This document shows positions 19,240 to 26,602 of a DNA stretch of 64,000 bases, piece by piece. The stretch comes from Thermohalobaculum sp039822785. GTDB lineage: Bacteria > Pseudomonadota > Alphaproteobacteria > Rhodobacterales > Rhodobacteraceae. Position 1 is the stretch's first letter; every line of letters starts with the position of its first letter. The notes below the pieces were generated by a model, which saw only the letters and a list, made by a program, of their open reading frames with translations, did no database searches and was not told where the DNA came from. The stretch spans positions 124,001 to 188,000 of the forward strand of contig JBCBMO010000005.1 of NCBI GenBank assembly GCA_039822785.1, read 5' to 3'. A program made the position numbers and the translations under genes.

Positions 19240-19905
19240 TCACACCATGCCGGCCAGGTGACCGGCCTTGATCCAGACCTTCGCCCCCGTGGCACCGGCG
19301 ACAGCGTTCAGCTTGTCGCCCGGCGGCAGACGGAGCCAGTCCCAGGGTGCGAGGCGATCGCCGGTCTCCTCGAAGCCGCCGTCGACGACGAAGACTTCCA
19401 GCCCCTGCGGTGCCTCGATGGTGACGGCCGCGCCGGGGGCCCAGGTCTCCAGCCGGACTTCTTCGTGGGCATCGGCGAAGAGCGGAAGGACGGCGACGCC
19501 CTCCCGCCCGGCGGCATCGACCGGCGCGGCCTTGTCGGTCGCCACGCGGACATGGGTACGGTCCGCCGGGTCGAATTGGTGGAGCTTCACCATGATCGTC
19601 GCCCCCGCCGCGGCGGAGGGTGTGTGGCTGGAGGTCGGCGGATTGCGGATGTAGCTGCCCGCCGGAAAGTCGCCGTGCTCGTCCTGGAAGACCCCGTCGA
19701 GCACGATGAACTCCTCGCCGCCGTCATGGGTATGGGCGCTGAAGTAGCTGTCGGGGGCAAAGCGCACGATGGTGGTGGCGCGGGCGACCTCCTCCCCGAT
19801 CCGGTCGAGCATCTTGCGCTCGACCCCCGGCATGGGGGAGGGCACCCAATCGGTCTCGGCGGCCTTCACGAGGGCGCGTTTGGTGAAGTCTGCATTGATC
19901 TCCAT
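19240..19905 (-). CDS. ChrR-type cupin protein
   Basis: 221 aa made of two cupin halves. The first has a metal-site pattern SAHTHDGGEEFIVLDGVF (~57-74) with two His and Glu, followed by SHTP; the second (residues ~145-215) ends LEVFVVDGGFEETGDRLAPW and lacks the histidines. This resembles the cupin half of the anti-sigma factor ChrR, without its zinc-binding anti-sigma domain. Such stand-alone proteins are annotated as cupins of unknown substrate. It is convergent with the cNMP protein and lies downstream of, and on the same strand as, the SDR gene, 76 bp away. Confidence 0.75.
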   Translation of the reverse strand: MEINADFTKRALVKAAETDWVPSPMPGVERKMLDRIGEEVARATTIVRFAPDSYFSAHTHDGGEEFIVLDGVFQDEHGDFPAGSYIRNPPTSSHTPSAAAGATIMVKLHQFDPADRTHVRVATDKAAPVDAAGREGVAVLPLFADAHEEVRLETWAPGAAVTIEAPQGLEVFVVDGGFEETGDRLAPWDWLRLPPGDKLNAVAGATGAKVWIKAGHLAGMV

Positions 19906-19981
19906 GATCTCTCTCCTCGGTCAGACCCGTCGGGTCGGTATCTAGCGGCGGCGCGGGCCGATGCCCGCGCCGGGTGGGTGC

Positions 19982-20758
19982 TCAGTTGCGCCCGGCCATG
20001 ACGCCACCGTCCACATCGTGGATCGCGCCCGTCGTCCAGCCCGCCTGATCTGACAGCAGAAAGGCGATGTGGTTCGCTACGTCATCGGGCCGGCCGACAC
20101 GCCCGGCCGGGTGGAACCCGTTGAAGCCCTGGAGCGTCTCCTCGATTTTGTCGTGCTCGATGAAGGCGCCGTAGATCGGGGTGACCACCACCGCGGGAGA
20201 GACCGCGTTCACCCGGATGTTGTGGTCGGCCAGCTCCATCGCCAGGTGCTGCGTGAAGCTGTGGAGCGCCGCCTTGGCCATGGAGTAGGCCGAGGACGGG
20301 GTCGCCTTGATCGCCTGGCGCGCCCACATCGACCCGATGTTGACGATGGCGCCGCCCCCATGGGCCTTCATGTTGCGCGCGACCGCCTGGGTAACGGCGA
20401 AGGTCGCCCGGTTGAGGTCCATGTAGGTGTCGTAGTCCGCGAGCGAATGCTCGAGAAAGGGCTTCGGCGAGAAGGTGCCGGCGGCGTTGACCAGCCGCTC
20501 GATGTGCCGGGGCTCGGCCTCGATGCGCGCCACGATAGCTTCGACCGCGGCGGGATCGTAGAGGTCTGTCGAGAGGGTCTCGACGGTGCCGCCGGTCGCA
20601 GCTTCGATCTCGGTCTTGGCGGCGGCGAGCTTCGCCGCGCTGCGCGCCACCAGGACGACGGTGCGCCCCTCGGCCGCCAGTTTCTCCGCCGTTGCCCGGC
20701 CCATCCCGGTGGACCCGCCGATCACATAGCTCACGGTGTTGGTGGTATCGGTCGCCAT
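19982..20758 (-). CDS. short-chain dehydrogenase/reductase under TetR control
   Basis: 258 aa classical SDR. Cofactor motif YVIGGSTGMGRATAEKL (TGxxxGxG variant) at ~11-27, NAAG motif as LVNAAGTF, catalytic Ser in NIGSMW, and YxxxK as YSMAKAALH. It is probably an NAD(P)H-dependent oxidoreductase of the cytoplasm; substrate unknown. The ATG at 20758 is preceded by GGAGA at the normal distance (gcaGGAGACAGAACC). An upstream extension would run through the operator CTACC-N4-GATAG (20785-20798) that is shared with the neighbouring TetR gene. Confidence 0.85.
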   Translation of the reverse strand: MATDTTNTVSYVIGGSTGMGRATAEKLAAEGRTVVLVARSAAKLAAAKTEIEAATGGTVETLSTDLYDPAAVEAIVARIEAEPRHIERLVNAAGTFSPKPFLEHSLADYDTYMDLNRATFAVTQAVARNMKAHGGGAIVNIGSMWARQAIKATPSSAYSMAKAALHSFTQHLAMELADHNIRVNAVSPAVVVTPIYGAFIEHDKIEETLQGFNGFHPAGRVGRPDDVANHIAFLLSDQAGWTTGAIHDVDGGVMAGRN

Positions 20759-20784
20759 GGTTCTGTCTCCTGCGCTGATTTTGT

Positions 20785-20798
20785 CTACCGACTGATAG
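20785..20798. promoter_or_regulatory. TetR-type operator copy 1 (upstream of the SDR gene)
   Basis: CTACCGACTGATAG fits the pattern CTAYC-N4-GRTAG that also occurs at 20842-20855 and 21384-21397. It lies 27 bp upstream of the SDR start codon, where a repressor would block transcription. Confidence 0.6.
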
Positions 20799-20841
20799 GT
20801 CGGCGTGACAGACAAATGGGAGCTCGCCGCCGATCTTCAAC

Positions 20842-20855
20842 CTATCACTAGATAG
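20842..20855. promoter_or_regulatory. TetR-type operator copy 2 (overlaps tetR stop codon)
   Basis: CTATCACTAGATAG is a perfect dyad of the CTAYC-N4-GRTAG pattern, 57 bp from copy 1 and overlapping the last codons of the TetR gene. It probably contributes to repression of the SDR promoter, possibly together with copy 1. Confidence 0.55.
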
Positions 20856-21369
20856 ATTTTTCCAGATCCCGAACCGCGGTGTCGAAGGCCGACAGATCGC
20901 CCAGCGCCCGGGCGAGGATCAGCGCCCCCTCCAGCCGCGCGAGCAGGGCGATCGCCTTGGCCCGGGCGTTCGTCGCATCCCCGTCCAACCCCTCGGACAG
21001 GTGTTCGATCGTACGCTCGAAGAACCGCTTGGTCTCCAGCACCACCGGCTGCGGCAGCCCCATGCTCTCCGCCCCCAGCATCCCGCAGAGGCACATCTGA
21101 CGATCAGCCTCCAGCGAGGCGCGAAAGGCGCGCTGGTAGGCAGCGATCCGAGCCGCCCCGGCAGGCGCCTCGGCGACCGCTTCCATGAACCGCTCCGTGT
21201 AGGCGGCGGCGAGCTTGGCGACCAAAGCCTCCTTGGTGGGGAAGTGGTGGTGGACGCTGGCGCTCTTGATCCCCACGTCCTCGGCCAGATCGCGGAAGCT
21301 GAACCCGTTGTAGCCCGCCGCGCGGACCCGCCGCTCCGCCGCCGCCATGATCTTCTCCGCCGTCTTCAT
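20848..21369 (-). CDS. TetR-family transcriptional repressor
   Basis: 173 aa. The N-terminal HTH is typical of the LmrA/YxaF/AcuR-like group: MKTAEKIMAAAERRVRAAGY, then FSFRDLAEDVGIKSASVHHH and FPTKEALVAKL. The C-terminal ligand domain contains RQMCLCGMLGAE, with two nearby cysteines that could sense electrophiles. The ATG at 21369 is followed 15 bp upstream by an operator (21384-21397). The same site occurs twice before the downstream SDR, so it very likely represses both itself and the SDR. The two genes are on the same strand and may also be read through. Confidence 0.88.
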   Translation of the reverse strand: MKTAEKIMAAAERRVRAAGYNGFSFRDLAEDVGIKSASVHHHFPTKEALVAKLAAAYTERFMEAVAEAPAGAARIAAYQRAFRASLEADRQMCLCGMLGAESMGLPQPVVLETKRFFERTIEHLSEGLDGDATNARAKAIALLARLEGALILARALGDLSAFDTAVRDLEKSI

Positions 21370-21383
21370 GGCATCGCTCCTAT

Positions 21384-21397
21384 CTATCGCCTGGTAG
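21384..21397. promoter_or_regulatory. TetR-type operator copy 3 (upstream of tetR)
   Basis: CTATCGCCTGGTAG matches CTAYC-N4-GRTAG and lies 15 bp before the TetR start codon, consistent with autorepression. Confidence 0.6.
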
Positions 21398-21508
21398 GGA
21401 GAGATGGCGACAGCCCGAACGCCCGTCAAGCCGCAGGCACCCCCGGCGCCAAAGCGGTTGCGCCCGCCGGCCGCGCGCGCATAGATCCATGGGCGGGGGG
21501 AGCGCGCC

Positions 21509-22162
21509 TTGGCTGAGTATCGCTGCGAGAATTGCGGGGCACCGATCGAGCGGCGGATCCGCACCTCGCGCCTGGTCGCCTGCACCGCCTGCAACACCAC
21601 GCAGATGCTGGTCGACGACGTCTTTCGCAACGCCGGCACCCAGGGCGTGATGCTGGAGGTGCCGGGTCTGTTGACCCTCGGCCGCCGCGCCCGCCTGCCC
21701 GGGTTCGAGGTCGAGGTCCTGGGGCACCTGCGCTTTTCCTACGGCCCCGGCTGGTGGGACGAATACTGGTGCGATGCGGGCGACAAGCAGCTCTGGATCA
21801 GTGTCGACGAGGGAGATATCGCCATCGAGCGGCCCATGCAGCCGGGCGACATCCCCCGAAGCATCGTCCCAGGACCGGGCGCACAGTTCAAGCTGCGCCG
21901 CGTCACCTACACCGCGACCGAGGTCGAGACGGCCGAGTGCATCGCGCTGCGCGGTGAACTGCCGGAGGTGATCGCCATCGGCGAGCGCCATGCCTACGTC
22001 GACTTCACCGGTGACCGCGGCGAGATCGTCACCTATGAGCGCTGGGAGTGTGCCGCCGGCGTCGAAGAGGCCTGGTACACCGGCACCTGGATCGACCCCT
22101 GGGAGGTCGAGCCCCTGGATGACGACACCCCCCGCCGCTTCGCCATGCCCGAGGTGCCGTGA
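21509..22162 (+). CDS. DUF4178 protein with zinc-ribbon N-terminus
   Basis: 217 aa. It begins with a zinc ribbon (YRCENCGAP ... LVACTACNTT, two CxxC pairs) followed by a DUF4178 domain (GYxxL-type beta-rich region, here VLGHLRFSYGPGWWDEYWC, ~71-90). No membrane helix. The start is a TTG at 21509 behind GGGGGGAG; no in-frame ATG is available nearby. DUF4178 proteins recur with DUF350, spermidine synthase and PspA-type genes in many bacteria, suggesting an envelope-stress role, but activity is unknown. It is the first gene of a tightly overlapping five-gene unit. Confidence 0.8.
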   Translation: MAEYRCENCGAPIERRIRTSRLVACTACNTTQMLVDDVFRNAGTQGVMLEVPGLLTLGRRARLPGFEVEVLGHLRFSYGPGWWDEYWCDAGDKQLWISVDEGDIAIERPMQPGDIPRSIVPGPGAQFKLRRVTYTATEVETAECIALRGELPEVIAIGERHAYVDFTGDRGEIVTYERWECAAGVEEAWYTGTWIDPWEVEPLDDDTPRRFAMPEVP

Positions 22163-23463
22163 TGAGCGGCGCGCGGCCGACGGCGATCAACTGCACCAAC
22201 TGCGGCGCGGGGCTGGACGTCTTGGGCGGCGGCCGCGTGCTGGCGCATATCTGCGGCTATTGCGGCGCGGAGTTGGATGCCCAGGCCGACTACCGCGTGC
22301 TGCGCAAGTTCCGCAATCTCGAGCGCCCGGCCTCCCCCTTCAAGATCGGGATGTCGGGCGAGATCCGGGGCGTGCCCATGACGATCATCGGCACGCTCGG
22401 GCGGCGCGAACGCTATGGCGGCCAGACCTGGGCCTGGGTCGAGCATCAGCTTTACTCGCCGACCCACGGATACGCCTGGCTCACCTGGGAGGAAGGGCAC
22501 GCTGTCTTCACCCGCAAGACCCGCGCCGTGCCCGTCCCCTTTCGCATGAGCGACGGTTTGATCAACACGTCGGAAGCGCGGCCACAGGCGCGCCACCTGG
22601 GCAAGGTCTACCGCTACTACGGTTCCGGCACGATCGAGACGACGTTTGCGGAGGGTGAGTTCAACTTCGTGCCCGAGATCGGCGACCGCACGCGCTATGT
22701 CGATCTGCTCGGCGACACGGCGATGCTGACCATGGCCGAGAGCGGCAGCGACGACGAGGTCGAGACCGAGTACGAGTTGACCACCCTGCCTGAGCGGGAC
22801 GCCCTGTTTCACAGCTTCGGCATCGACCCCGAGAGCGTGCCGCGCCCGCGCCGCATCCACGCCCTTACCCCCTTTCGGCGCAGCGCCGTCGCCCGGTTCG
22901 CCCGCAATGCCGCCTTCGTCGCCGGCGTGGTCAGCGTGATCGCCTTTGGCGTGTTCTCCATCGGCAACGGCACGGTCATCTACCGCTCCAACCTCAGCCA
23001 GCCGGTCACGGCGGCCTATGCCGTGCCCTTCACCGTCACCCAGCCGGACCAGTTGGTCGCCGTGGAGATCGTGACGAACGTCGACAACTCCTGGGCCTTC
23101 TTCGAGGCGGAGATCACCGACCAGGATGACGCGGAGATCGCGCTGTTCACCCGCGAGATCGGCTACTACCACGGCGTCGCCTCCGACGGCCGCTGGACCG
23201 AGGGATCGCGCAGCGGCACGGCGAAGCTGCACCTGCCCCCGGGCGACTACACACTCGAGCTTGCGATGGAGGAGAGCGGGCTCTGGCAGCGCCGCGGCGT
23301 GCAGCCCACCGTGATGCGCGTGACCGTCCGAGAGGGGGTCGTCGCCGCCTGGTGGATGGCGCTCGGCGCGATGCCACCGTTCTTCATCGGATTCTTCTTC
23401 CTGTTCCAGCGCTGGCGGCACCGGGCTGCGCGCTGGCGGGGCAGCGACTGGACGGACGACTGA
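22162..23463 (+). CDS. DUF4178 membrane protein with zinc ribbon
   Basis: 433 aa. It starts with a second zinc ribbon (INCTNCGAGL ... ICGYCGAEL), then a DUF4178 domain (~55-200), then two membrane helices: one at ~245-265 (AAFVAGVVSVIAFGVFSI) and one near the C-terminus (WMALGAMPPFFIGFFFLF). Between the helices is a beta-rich domain of about 130 residues that would lie outside the cytoplasmic membrane. The ATG at 22162 overlaps the stop of the preceding gene (TGATG). A paralogue of that gene, likely its membrane partner. Confidence 0.8.
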   Translation: MSGARPTAINCTNCGAGLDVLGGGRVLAHICGYCGAELDAQADYRVLRKFRNLERPASPFKIGMSGEIRGVPMTIIGTLGRRERYGGQTWAWVEHQLYSPTHGYAWLTWEEGHAVFTRKTRAVPVPFRMSDGLINTSEARPQARHLGKVYRYYGSGTIETTFAEGEFNFVPEIGDRTRYVDLLGDTAMLTMAESGSDDEVETEYELTTLPERDALFHSFGIDPESVPRPRRIHALTPFRRSAVARFARNAAFVAGVVSVIAFGVFSIGNGTVIYRSNLSQPVTAAYAVPFTVTQPDQLVAVEIVTNVDNSWAFFEAEITDQDDAEIALFTREIGYYHGVASDGRWTEGSRSGTAKLHLPPGDYTLELAMEESGLWQRRGVQPTVMRVTVREGVVAAWWMALGAMPPFFIGFFFLFQRWRHRAARWRGSDWTDD

Positions 23464-23621
23464 TGCTCGCGCGCGCCGTCATCGCCCTCATCTTCGTCGC
23501 GATGATCGCCGGTTTCGGCGGCCTCGCCTGGTACGGCGTCTGGGGCGAGAGCGCCACCGTCGTCTCGGCCCGTGCAGGGTCCCCCGGCGGGGGCTACGGC
23601 ATCGGCGGACGCGTCAAATAG
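23463..23621 (+). CDS. 52-aa single-helix membrane peptide of the DUF4178 cluster
   Basis: 52 aa, too short for routine calling. One N-terminal helix (ARAVIALIFVAMIAGFGGLA) and a short Gly-rich tail (SPGGGYGIGGR). The ATG at 23463 overlaps the stop of the preceding DUF4178 gene as TGATG, and the next gene starts 22 bp after its stop, both of which support translation. No homologue is recognised; a small subunit or assembly factor of the membrane module is the likely role. Confidence 0.6.
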   Translation: MLARAVIALIFVAMIAGFGGLAWYGVWGESATVVSARAGSPGGGYGIGGRVK

Positions 23622-23643
23622 GCCGCTCATACAGGAGGAACCC

Positions 23644-23868
23644 ATGGATCTTTTCAGCCGCATCGAGCTTGCCGAGGTACTGTCCACGATCTTCTATACC
23701 GCGCTTGGCCTGGGGCTCTTCATCGCGAGCTACTGGGTGATCGAGAAGATCACGCCCTTTTCGCTGCGCCGGGAGATCGAGGAGGATCAGAACCTGGCCG
23801 TCGCCGTGCTGATGGCCGCGGTCTTCCTGTCGCTCGCGATCCTGATCAGCGCGGTGATCCTGAGTTGA
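23644..23868 (+). CDS. DUF350 (YjfL-like) membrane protein
   Basis: 74 aa with two membrane helices (TIFYTALGLGLFIASYWVI and VAVLMAAVFLSLAILISAVI) joined by a charged loop containing EIEEDQNLAVAVL, which is the DUF350 hallmark. Full DUF350 proteins often carry two such units (~130 aa); this is a one-unit version. The ATG at 23644 has AGGAGGAACCC upstream. The family is linked by genome context with spermidine synthase, glutathionylspermidine-synthase-like ATP-grasp and PspA genes. The next gene's TTG start overlaps its stop. Confidence 0.82.
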   Translation: MDLFSRIELAEVLSTIFYTALGLGLFIASYWVIEKITPFSLRREIEEDQNLAVAVLMAAVFLSLAILISAVILS

Positions 23869-25418
23869 GCGAGACCGCGGAGCCGTCGGCCCCCGGCGCC
23901 GCCCATGGCCCCTGGCTTTTGGCCGCGACCTTCGTCGTCGCGGTCGCGGGGCTGGTCTATGAGCTGATCGCGGGCGCGGTGGCGAGCTATCTGCTGGGCG
24001 ACAGCATCACCCAGTTCAGCCTGGTGATCGGTGTGTTCATGAGCGCCATGGGCCTGGGCGCCTGGGCCTCGCGCCATGTGGACGATCTGGAGCACGGGTT
24101 CGCGACCAGTCAGATCATGCTGGGACTGATCGGCGGGTTTTCGGCGCCGCTTCTGTTTCTGTCCTACGGTTGGCTCGATGCGCTGGGGCCGGTGCTGTTC
24201 GGCACGGTGATCGCCATCGGCGCCCTGTCGGGGCTTGAGATCCCGCTCATCACCCGGATCCTGCAGCGCGAGGGGGCGCTGCGCACGACCCTGTCAAACG
24301 TGCTGACGGCCGACTATGCGGGCGCGCTGGCGGCGGCGGTCCTGTTCCCGCTGCTGATCGTCCCGCAGATGGGGCTGATGGCGGCCAGCCTGTTCTTCGG
24401 CGTCCTGAACCTGGCCGTCGCCGCCCTGTCGCTCTGGCTGTTTCGCGACCGCATCGGCTGGGGGTTGAGGCTGTTGTGGGCCGCCTCGCTCGCCGCCTGC
24501 ATTGCCGGCTTCGCGCTTTCCGAACGGCTGGTGTCTTTGGCGGATGCGGCGATCTATGAGGACGAGGTGATCCTGTCGGAGGAGACGCCCTATCAGCGGA
24601 TCGCGATCACCCGCTCGGGCGAGCGCACGCGGCTGTTCCTGGATGGCGCGATCCAGTTCGATACCCTCGACGAGCACCGCTACCACGAAAGCCTGGTCCA
24701 CCCCGCCATGGGGATGGCCGCGCGCCGGGCCCGCGTGCTGATCCTGGGCGGCGGCGATGGCATGGCCCTGCGCGAGGTGCTGCGTTGGGACGACGTGGAA
24801 GAGGTCGTGCTGGTCGACCTCGATCCGCGGATGACCGAGCTTTTCGCGCGCCGCGGCGACCTTGCCGCCCTCAACGGCCAAAGCCTCACGGATCCGCGGG
24901 CGCGCGTGGTGAACGCCGACGCCTGGCGGTTTCTGGAGGAGGAGAGCGAGCCCTTCGACGTGGCGATCCTCGACCTGCCCGACCCGGCCGACTTCACCGT
25001 CTCCAAGCTCTATGCGCGGGAGTTCTATGCGCTGCTGATCGCGCGCATGGCCAGGCATGGGGTGGTGGTCACCCAAGCGGGCTCGCCCCTGTTCGCGCGT
25101 CGCGCCTTTTGGTCGATCGAGCGCACGCTGGCGGGTACCGCGACGCCCGGCACGCCTGGGACCCGCCTCAGAACCCTGCCCTATCACGCCCATGTCCCCA
25201 GCTTCGGCGCCTGGGGTTTCGTCATCGCCGCCCCGGGTGCGCTCCGCGCTATCCCGCTGCCGCCACCCGGGGGGCTGAAGTTCTATGCCCCCGCGCTTTG
25301 GCCCGGCATGCGTGTCTTCCCCGCCGACATGGGCCCGGTGGAAGTGGAGGAGAACTCCATCATCACCCATCCGCTGGTCGCCTATTACGAGGCCGGCTGG
25401 GCGCGCTGGTTCCGCTAG
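23865..25418 (+). CDS. membrane-anchored spermidine synthase-like aminopropyltransferase
   Basis: 517 aa. About six membrane helices occupy residues 15-215. The C-terminal half is a spermidine synthase-type Rossmann domain with RTRLFLDGAIQFDTLDEHRYHE, the nucleotide-binding LILGGGDGMALREVLR, the acidic VVLVDLDPRM, and DLPDPADF at the catalytic-loop position. It should transfer an aminopropyl group to an amine or polyamine next to the membrane; the true acceptor is unknown. TTG start at 23865 overlaps the DUF350 stop. It closes the five-gene cluster and is followed by a strong hairpin. Confidence 0.88.
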   Translation: MSETAEPSAPGAAHGPWLLAATFVVAVAGLVYELIAGAVASYLLGDSITQFSLVIGVFMSAMGLGAWASRHVDDLEHGFATSQIMLGLIGGFSAPLLFLSYGWLDALGPVLFGTVIAIGALSGLEIPLITRILQREGALRTTLSNVLTADYAGALAAAVLFPLLIVPQMGLMAASLFFGVLNLAVAALSLWLFRDRIGWGLRLLWAASLAACIAGFALSERLVSLADAAIYEDEVILSEETPYQRIAITRSGERTRLFLDGAIQFDTLDEHRYHESLVHPAMGMAARRARVLILGGGDGMALREVLRWDDVEEVVLVDLDPRMTELFARRGDLAALNGQSLTDPRARVVNADAWRFLEEESEPFDVAILDLPDPADFTVSKLYAREFYALLIARMARHGVVVTQAGSPLFARRAFWSIERTLAGTATPGTPGTRLRTLPYHAHVPSFGAWGFVIAAPGALRAIPLPPPGGLKFYAPALWPGMRVFPADMGPVEVEENSIITHPLVAYYEAGWARWFR

Positions 25419-25443
25419 CCCACGACGACGGCCGCAGGTAGGG

Positions 25444-25471
25444 GCGCCATGCCCGGCTCGGGGCATGGCGC
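25444..25471. terminator. bidirectional hairpin between the aminopropyltransferase and globin genes
   Basis: A perfect 11-bp stem, GCGCCATGCCC (25444-25454) and GGGCATGGCGC (25461-25471) with a 6-base loop, lies in the 73-bp gap between two convergent genes. There is no T-run on either side, but position and stability fit a shared terminator. Confidence 0.65.
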
Positions 25472-25491
25472 GACCGATCAGGCGGCGACCG

Positions 25492-25914
25492 TCAGGCGGG
25501 GGCCGGCTCGCCCGCGGCGGCCGTTTTCATCACACCCGCGACCAGACCATAGGTCTCGGCCCAGGCGTCCTTCACCTCCGGCGTGAAATCGTCGCCGAGG
25601 CCGGTGGCGAGCGTATCCAACAGCGCCGCCCCGACCGCGTCGTAGTGGCTGTCCTCGACCCGGTAGCCGACGTGCCGGCGGCCGAGATCCTCGACCGCGC
25701 CGATGATCATCTCGGTCTGGTGCAGATTGGTCACCGCGGTGGCGAGCATCTGCATCAGCTTCTTCTTCTGGTCCGTCATGTCCTCGGGGAACAGCGCGCG
25801 GGTGTCCGGCGCCATGAGGAACAGCTTGTCGTAGAAGATATCGGCGGCGGTGTCGGCGATGGGCGCGACCTTCTTGAAGCTCTCCTGCACGAGAGCGACT
25901 TTCTCGGGCGTCAT
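25492..25914 (-). CDS. single-domain bacterial hemoglobin (Vitreoscilla type)
   Basis: 140 aa globin. Expected heme-pocket residues are present: Tyr B10 in IFYDKLF (Y28), Phe in ALFPED (F42), Gln near E7 in MTDQKKK (Q49) and the proximal His F8 in RRHVGYRV (H81). It resembles Vitreoscilla hemoglobin and the globin domain of flavohemoglobin but lacks the reductase domain, so an external reductase is needed. Such proteins detoxify NO or supply oxygen. It is co-directional with, and 71 bp downstream of, the cytochrome genes, which hints at nitrogen-oxide chemistry. Confidence 0.92.
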   Translation of the reverse strand: MTPEKVALVQESFKKVAPIADTAADIFYDKLFLMAPDTRALFPEDMTDQKKKLMQMLATAVTNLHQTEMIIGAVEDLGRRHVGYRVEDSHYDAVGAALLDTLATGLGDDFTPEVKDAWAETYGLVAGVMKTAAAGEPAPA

Positions 25915-25985
25915 AGGGCCCTCCTTCGTATCATTGGCTTGAGAGGGACAGCCGGCGGGGGCGCCGACTGCTCTTGGCTGAGAGG

Positions 25986-26552
25986 TCAGTCCATCGGGAT
26001 CCGGATCACGACCCCGCCCATGACGTCATCGAGCTCGAAGTCGCTGCGCGGCGTATCCTTGTGGTCGTTGTGGCAGGACGCGCAGACCTGGGCCACGGCC
26101 ACATCCGGGTAGACGGCCGTGAAGTAGACCTCGCCGCCCAGCTCTTCCTCGCCGTAGAAGTTCTCGCCGGGGTTATCGACGATGTACTGCAGGCCCTCTT
26201 TCTCGAGGTCCGTGCGCGGGGCGTTCTGCTTGTTGATCGGCCAGAGCGAGAGCAGCGAGTAGCTGAAGGCATCGGTTTTGTCGGCCACGCCCTCGGCGCC
26301 GAAGCGGAACATCTGCGCCGGCAGAGGCAGTGCCTGCTCATCCTCGTAGTACTCCGAGGCCTTGATCACCTTGTCCTTCACGGCAAGGCGCGCAACGACG
26401 TTCTTAGTGTAGACGCTGCGGTCGGTGTCCATCACGACGTGCAGCATGTCGGTCACTTCCTGATAGCTCAGGTCGTCGGCGGCAGCCGGCATGCCCATGC
26501 CTGCGGCGAGCACGGCCGCGGCCGCGGTGGCTTTCACGTGGGTCCAGTTCAC
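25986..26552 (-). CDS. periplasmic monoheme c-type cytochrome, DUF3365/Tll0287-like
   Basis: 188 aa. Signal peptide (residues ~1-25, ending MPAAA). The rest is a Tll0287-like sensor fold with one heme-binding site CASCH (157-161) near the C-terminus, followed by the typical DFELDDVMGGVVIRIPM ending. Start is GTG at 26552 with AAGGAT nine bases upstream; no ATG is in frame nearby. DUF3365 heme proteins act as gas or redox sensors or as small electron carriers. It lies 50 bp after the undecaheme gene and is probably in its operon. Confidence 0.85.
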   Translation of the reverse strand: MNWTHVKATAAAAVLAAGMGMPAAADDLSYQEVTDMLHVVMDTDRSVYTKNVVARLAVKDKVIKASEYYEDEQALPLPAQMFRFGAEGVADKTDAFSYSLLSLWPINKQNAPRTDLEKEGLQYIVDNPGENFYGEEELGGEVYFTAVYPDVAVAQVCASCHNDHKDTPRSDFELDDVMGGVVIRIPMD

Positions 26553-26602
26553 GGTAGCTATCCTTCTACAACTGCGGTTGCGGTTGAGCGTGCGGGAGAG
26601 GG

